A stretch of DNA of 10,221 nucleotides. Origin: JBLHKW01 sp047618565 (GTDB lineage Bacteria > Planctomycetota > UBA1135 > GCA-002686595). How positions within the stretch are numbered: position 1 is the first letter of the stretch; each line of letters opens with the position of its first letter. The notes under the pieces are model-generated. The model did no database searches. It was not told the DNA's origin and saw nothing but the letters and a program-made list of their open reading frames with translations. The position numbers and the translations under genes are program-made. The DNA is taken from contig JBLHKW010000172.1 in the NCBI GenBank assembly GCA_047618565.1, forward strand, positions 1-10,221, in the 5' to 3' direction. Positions 6,769 to 10,221 of the stretch are shown in pieces.

Positions 6769-6795
6769 CTTCGATTCGGATAGAATGGTCCGGAC

Positions 6796-8235
6796 ATGTC
6801 CCAGTTGCGTCGAACGACTCTCATCGTCCTGCCATCGATCGTGCTGGCCATCGCCGGTGGGTGGTGGTTTCGAAATCACAGCGGGCCGCCGCCGCCCATC
6901 CCGGTGGACCTCGCCGACGCGGACCCCGAGATAGCCAGTCTGGTGCGCGATGCTGTCGATGCGGTAACCGCGCGCCTCGGTGACACGAGTCAGCGCTTGC
7001 AACTCGGCTTCGTCTACGAGGCAAATAACTACTTCGCGTTCGCGGCCCAGTGCTACGAGCAGGTACTCGAGCGCGACGCACGGCAGCCCCAGGCCTGGTA
7101 CCGGCTCGCGATCTGTCGCGAGCGCGACGGTGAGCTCGATGGTGCGATCGAGGCCATGCGCCAGGTGACCCGGTTCACCCCGGACTTTGCACCCGCACAC
7201 CTCCGGCTGTCATTCTGGTTGCTCGACACGGGCGCCGTGGCGGACGCGGCCCAGGCCATCGAACGCGCGGGCGCGCTCAACCCGGACGGGCGCGGACAGC
7301 GCGTGGCGGAAGCGCTCCTGAAGGTCGAACGCGGCGATGCGCGCGCGGCCGTGGCCCTGATCGAAGGCCACCGACTAACCGAGGGAATCGGTGGAACTTA
7401 CGCCGCCCACCTGCTCGCTCGGGCGCATCGCATGTTGGGCCAGCACGACGCTGCACGGCGCGCGATCGCGGCGGTGGACGGCCGCCCTGCGAGCGCAGGT
7501 CCGGGCATCGAGGACCCCTGGTCGCGCCAACTCGCCTCCCTGAGGGCCGGGCTGGCGCCCAAGCAGCGCCAGGTCAGTGCTCTCCTGCGGGCGGGCAAGT
7601 ACGCGGAAGCGATCGAGATGCTCGAGACCCTGCATCTGGCGGATCCGGAGGAGGTGCGCACCCACATCATGCTGGCCCAGTGTTTTCTCTCCACCCAGCG
7701 CCCGACGCAGGCCCTGCGCTGGGTCGAGACGGCGCTCTCGGTCGCGCCCGACCACTTCGGTTCGAACATCGGATTCGCCAAGATCGCAGCCCAGCTCGGT
7801 GGAAAATACGAGGCCGCCCTCGAGCGAGCCTTGGGCTGTGCTGAGCGCGCCATCGACATCCGCCCCACCTCAGGCGATGCGCACGATGCCCGTGGCAATG
7901 TCCTGTTCGCACTCGGCCGCTCCGACGACGCACTGGAAGAGTGGCGCGAGGCGTGGCGCCTCGACGCGCGCAGTCCGACATCCCTCGTGCGCGCCGGACA
8001 GCTCATGATCCATCGTGAGGAATGGCAGGCCGCACGTGCAATCTTCGACGAAGTGCTCGAGCACTTTGAAGACGATGCGCTGCCCTTCATCTGCCGCGCG
8101 CGAACGGAGATGGAACTGGGAGAACTCGACGCCGCAGAACGCAGCCTGGCCTCGGCGCAGGCGCTTCCCAGTGCGAACGCGGGCGCCATGCGCGGCGCGC
8201 GCGCTCGCTTGACGGTACTTCGGGGCAAAAGGTAG
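6796..8235 (+). CDS. membrane-anchored tetratricopeptide-repeat (TPR) protein
   Basis: This 479-residue protein has one N-terminal transmembrane or uncleaved signal segment (residues 9-24, LIVLPSIVLAIAGGWW after a basic start), a proline-rich linker (31-36), and then helical TPR repeats to the end. TPR-like units are visible at about 64-97 (ending CYEQVLERDARQPQAW), 98-131, 132-163, 258-285, 286-319, 360-393 and 394-420, each with the typical small/aromatic pattern and a Pro near the unit boundary. TPRs are protein-protein interaction scaffolds, so the domain should face the periplasm. Its stop is 5 bp before the ATG of the ASPIC/UnbV lipoprotein, so the two are almost certainly co-transcribed and probably work together. 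A weak TAGAAT -10-like hexamer at 6781-6786 would put the transcription start almost at the ATG; no Shine-Dalgarno is seen. The binding partner is unknown. Confidence 0.9.
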   Translation: MSQLRRTTLIVLPSIVLAIAGGWWFRNHSGPPPPIPVDLADADPEIASLVRDAVDAVTARLGDTSQRLQLGFVYEANNYFAFAAQCYEQVLERDARQPQAWYRLAICRERDGELDGAIEAMRQVTRFTPDFAPAHLRLSFWLLDTGAVADAAQAIERAGALNPDGRGQRVAEALLKVERGDARAAVALIEGHRLTEGIGGTYAAHLLARAHRMLGQHDAARRAIAAVDGRPASAGPGIEDPWSRQLASLRAGLAPKQRQVSALLRAGKYAEAIEMLETLHLADPEEVRTHIMLAQCFLSTQRPTQALRWVETALSVAPDHFGSNIGFAKIAAQLGGKYEAALERALGCAERAIDIRPTSGDAHDARGNVLFALGRSDDALEEWREAWRLDARSPTSLVRAGQLMIHREEWQAARAIFDEVLEHFEDDALPFICRARTEMELGELDAAERSLASAQALPSANAGAMRGARARLTVLRGKR

Positions 8236-8240
8236 CCACA

Positions 8241-9923
8241 ATGGATTGCACGCGATTCACACTCGTCTTCTGCCTTCTCGGCCTCGGCTCCTGCAGCGGC
8301 GGGTCGCAGACGCAAGGCGGCAAGGCCGCCAGGACGCCCGGCGAGCCCTGGTTCGAGGAAGTTTCCCAGGCTAGCGGCCTGGTCTTCGAACACACGTCGG
8401 GGCACGAGCGAGAGTTCCTGTTCCCGGAGATCATGGGCGGCGGCGCGGCCCTGTTCGATATGGACGGCGATGGCGACCTCGACGCTTACCTGGTGCAGAG
8501 CGGCACGCTGCGCGTGAAGCCGGACGACCCCGCGCCGGCGGTATGCGCCAACCAGCTGTTTCGCAACCGCGGCGATGGCACCTTCGAGAACATCACCGAG
8601 GGTTCGGGAGCGGGTGACCGCGGGTACGGGATGGGCGTTGCAACGGGCGACTTCGATGGGGATGGCGACGTCGACCTCTATCTGACCAACGTCGGTCGGA
8701 ACACGTTGCTGCGCAACGACGGCGCCGGACAGTTCACGGACGTGACCTCGGCGGCCGGGGTCGGAAACCACTCATGGGGCACCAGCGCGGCCTTCCTGGA
8801 CCACGACCTCGATGGCGATCTCGACCTGTTCGTATGCAACTACGTGGCCTGGACCCTGGCGGGCAACCTGGACTGCGTCGGCTTGCGTGGGCAACCGGAC
8901 TACTGCAGCCCCAACAGCCTGGCCGCGCCCCAGCCCGACACGCTCTACCGCAACAACGGGGACGGCTCCTTCACAGACGTCTCCGCCCAGGCCGGATTAC
9001 GCCAGGCATTCGGCAACGGCCTGGGCGTAACCTGCGGTGACTTCGACGGCGATGGCTGGGTTGACATCTTCGTCGCCAACGATCAGATGTCGAACCAGCT
9101 GTGGCACAACGGCGGCGACGGCACCTTTACCGACGTGGCCCTGGAGGCCGGTTGCGCGCTGGACAGCAATGGCAAGGCCAAGGCTGGCATGGGGACCCAT
9201 TGCGCCGACGTGGACGACGATGGGGATCTCGACCTGATCGTCGTGAACCTCCACGCCCAGGCGGACTCGTTCTACCGCAACCAGGGCGCGTGGTTCCGGG
9301 ACGACACCGCGCGCGTCGGGCTGGGCGCGGCCACGAGGCGTTACACGCGCTTCGGCACCGGGTGGGTCGATTTTGACAACGACGGGAGACTCGACCTGTT
9401 TCAGGCCAATGGGCGCGTCACACTCCCCTCGCAACAACCCGCCGATGGCGGCGATCCACTCGCCGAGCCCAACGTGCTCATGCGCGGCACCGATCAGGGC
9501 CGATTCGAGGTCGTGGAGCCGGCTGGCGGTACTGCCGCGGCGCTCGTCGCCACGAGCCGCGCGGCTGCGTTCGGAGACCTGGACGGTGACGGCGCCGTGG
9601 ATATCGTCGTCGTGAATCGAGATGGCCGGGCACACGTGTTGCGCAATATCACGACCGAGCGCGGGCACTGGGTGCGCTTTCGCGTGGTCGAGACCGATGG
9701 CCGGGACGCGATCGGGGCCAGCCTGACGGTACGACTCGGGTCGCGAGCGCTGCGCCGTGACGTGGCGCCCGCATACAGCTACTGCGCCGCGAACGATCCG
9801 CGCGTGCACGTGGGCATCGGAGCAGAGACCACGGTCGAACAGGTGGACGTACGCTGGGCGGACGGCACGCGCAGCACCGTGGGGCCGTTCGACGCGGACC
9901 GAGAGCACATGATCCGGCGCTGA
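8241..9923 (+). CDS. lipoprotein with seven FG-GAP/VCBS calcium-binding repeats and C-terminal ASPIC/UnbV domain (CRTAC1-like)
   Basis: This 560-residue protein has a lipoprotein signal (hydrophobic TLVFCLLGLGS, then lipid-anchor Cys18). Seven Asp-rich calcium loops of the DxDxDGxxD type begin near residues 73, 137, 187, 267, 323, 377 and 446. Most are followed by a turn such as RNNGDGSFTDV. This predicts a seven-bladed integrin-alpha-like propeller. An insertion between loops 3 and 4 carries a Cys pair (Cys212, Cys222) in a DC...YCSP context that I remember as typical of this family. Residues about 475-560 match ASPIC/UnbV (GHWVRF, DAIGASLTVRLG, VHVGIG, VDVRWADGT). Translation is probably driven by an AAAAGG overlapping the end of the TPR gene. 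Homologues are extracellular or periplasmic; their biochemical role is not known, though binding to proteins or glycans is plausible. The frame is complete. Confidence 0.93.
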   Translation: MDCTRFTLVFCLLGLGSCSGGSQTQGGKAARTPGEPWFEEVSQASGLVFEHTSGHEREFLFPEIMGGGAALFDMDGDGDLDAYLVQSGTLRVKPDDPAPAVCANQLFRNRGDGTFENITEGSGAGDRGYGMGVATGDFDGDGDVDLYLTNVGRNTLLRNDGAGQFTDVTSAAGVGNHSWGTSAAFLDHDLDGDLDLFVCNYVAWTLAGNLDCVGLRGQPDYCSPNSLAAPQPDTLYRNNGDGSFTDVSAQAGLRQAFGNGLGVTCGDFDGDGWVDIFVANDQMSNQLWHNGGDGTFTDVALEAGCALDSNGKAKAGMGTHCADVDDDGDLDLIVVNLHAQADSFYRNQGAWFRDDTARVGLGAATRRYTRFGTGWVDFDNDGRLDLFQANGRVTLPSQQPADGGDPLAEPNVLMRGTDQGRFEVVEPAGGTAAALVATSRAAAFGDLDGDGAVDIVVVNRDGRAHVLRNITTERGHWVRFRVVETDGRDAIGASLTVRLGSRALRRDVAPAYSYCAANDPRVHVGIGAETTVEQVDVRWADGTRSTVGPFDADREHMIRR

Positions 9924-10034
9924 GCCGGTGGCGCCACGGGCGATCAATCCTCCCCACTCCCCCACGGGCCCCGGGGCAGGCCAGCACATGCTATTCACCT
10001 GGCCCGGAAGCCCGGAACAGGTCGCGAAAGGCTA

Positions 10035-10052
10035 CGGGTACTGACCTACCCG
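10035..10052. terminator. possible hairpin between convergent genes
   Basis: CGGGTA (10035-10040) pairs with TACCCG (10047-10052) around a 6-nt loop, overlapping the stop codon of the right-edge minus-strand gene. There is no T run on either side, so this is at best a weak or factor-dependent terminator. Confidence 0.2.
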
Positions 10053-10221
10053 AAGATGTCCGTGCTGGCGTGACACCAGTGGACGAGCGGTGTCGCATGG
10101 ACACCGAACAGGACCGTCAACACGGCCATGACGGCGAGCCAGCGGCAACCGTGGGCCCGGTAGGCGGCGAAGGGTACGCCGCTGATGCGGAAACGCGCGC
10201 CGCGGGCGAATGTGCCAGGCC
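10046..10221 (-). CDS. C-terminal fragment of an unidentified, probably membrane, protein
   Basis: On the minus strand a frame is open from the right edge to a TAG at 10048-10046, giving 57 complete codons. Third positions are nearly all G or C, as in the other genes here, whereas the other two minus-strand frames have poorer composition or early stops. The sequence contains FRISGVPFAAYRAHGCRW, then a hydrophobic stretch LAVMAVLTVLFGV that fits a transmembrane helix, then a short tail HWCHASTDIFG. I cannot name the family. It would converge on the ASPIC/UnbV gene with about 120 bp between them. Confidence 0.5.
   Translation of the reverse strand, partial: PGTFARGARFRISGVPFAAYRAHGCRWLAVMAVLTVLFGVHATPLVHWCHASTDIFG

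Noticed and set aside
7398..8771. Long minus-strand open frame (457 codons) under the TPR and ASPIC/UnbV genes
   Set aside because: It spans the junction of two well-supported plus-strand genes and reads as Arg/Ser/Ala-rich shadow sequence with no domain.
9924..9960. Palindrome GTGGCGCCAC just after the ASPIC/UnbV stop as a terminator
   Set aside because: It is a short loop-less palindrome without a T run and is likely by chance at this GC content.
8997..9998. Minus-strand open frame (333 codons) opposite the ASPIC/UnbV gene
   Set aside because: It mirrors the Asp-rich repeat codons of the real gene, so its apparent periodicity is inherited from the propeller repeats on the other strand.

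Overview
The window is high-GC bacterial DNA. Its secreted genes point to Planctomycetota, probably a marine or otherwise environmental lineage. Two separate secreted proteins end in the same roughly 120-residue C-terminal domain: Cys-rich start, an Asn-Ser/Ala-(Ser)-Gly stretch, then FQ-x-W and a final (I/V)TF. I recall that domain as very abundant in Saltatorellus/Engelhardtia-type planctomycetes. Sialate-esterase-like (SASA) proteins and TPR plus ASPIC/UnbV gene pairs also fit. The taxonomic call rests on remembered family resemblance, not on a search.

Layout, left to right. (1) Positions 1-1453, minus strand: most of an NAD(P)-type malic enzyme starting at GTG, with its C-terminus beyond the left edge. 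(2) Positions 1454-1756: a divergent intergenic region holding a 72-bp repeat and two small hairpins. (3) Positions 1757-3082, plus strand: a secreted 441-aa protein of unknown function with the shared C-terminal domain. (4) Positions 3106-4800, minus strand: a secreted 564-aa protein with two tandem SASA/SGNH esterase domains; the second has lost its catalytic residues. (5) Positions 4882-6671, plus strand: a secreted HEIGH-motif metalloprotease-like protein with the same C-terminal domain, split by a one-base frameshift near 6026. (6) Positions 6697-6768: a second copy of the 72-bp repeat. (7) Positions 6796-9923, plus strand: a two-gene operon of a membrane-anchored TPR protein and a lipoprotein predicted to be a seven-bladed FG-GAP/VCBS propeller with an ASPIC/UnbV tail. 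(8) Positions 10046-10221, minus strand: the last 57 codons of an unidentified, probably membrane, protein.

Except for the malic enzyme (central carbon metabolism) and the right-edge fragment, every gene appears to encode an exported or membrane-anchored product. The middle block (1757-6671) looks like accessory secreted functions: a surface or secreted protein, a carbohydrate-ester hydrolase and a possible protease. The TPR/propeller pair is a recurrent arrangement in planctomycetes and acidobacteria whose role is unknown.

The most unusual structure outside the genes is a repeat family. There are two 72-bp copies with an invariant 9-bp stem and a 30-nt loop. A 14-bp end motif also recurs in inverted orientation and brackets the esterase/protease block with perfect inverted repeats. 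I see no tRNA, rRNA, CRISPR array, transposase or integrase.
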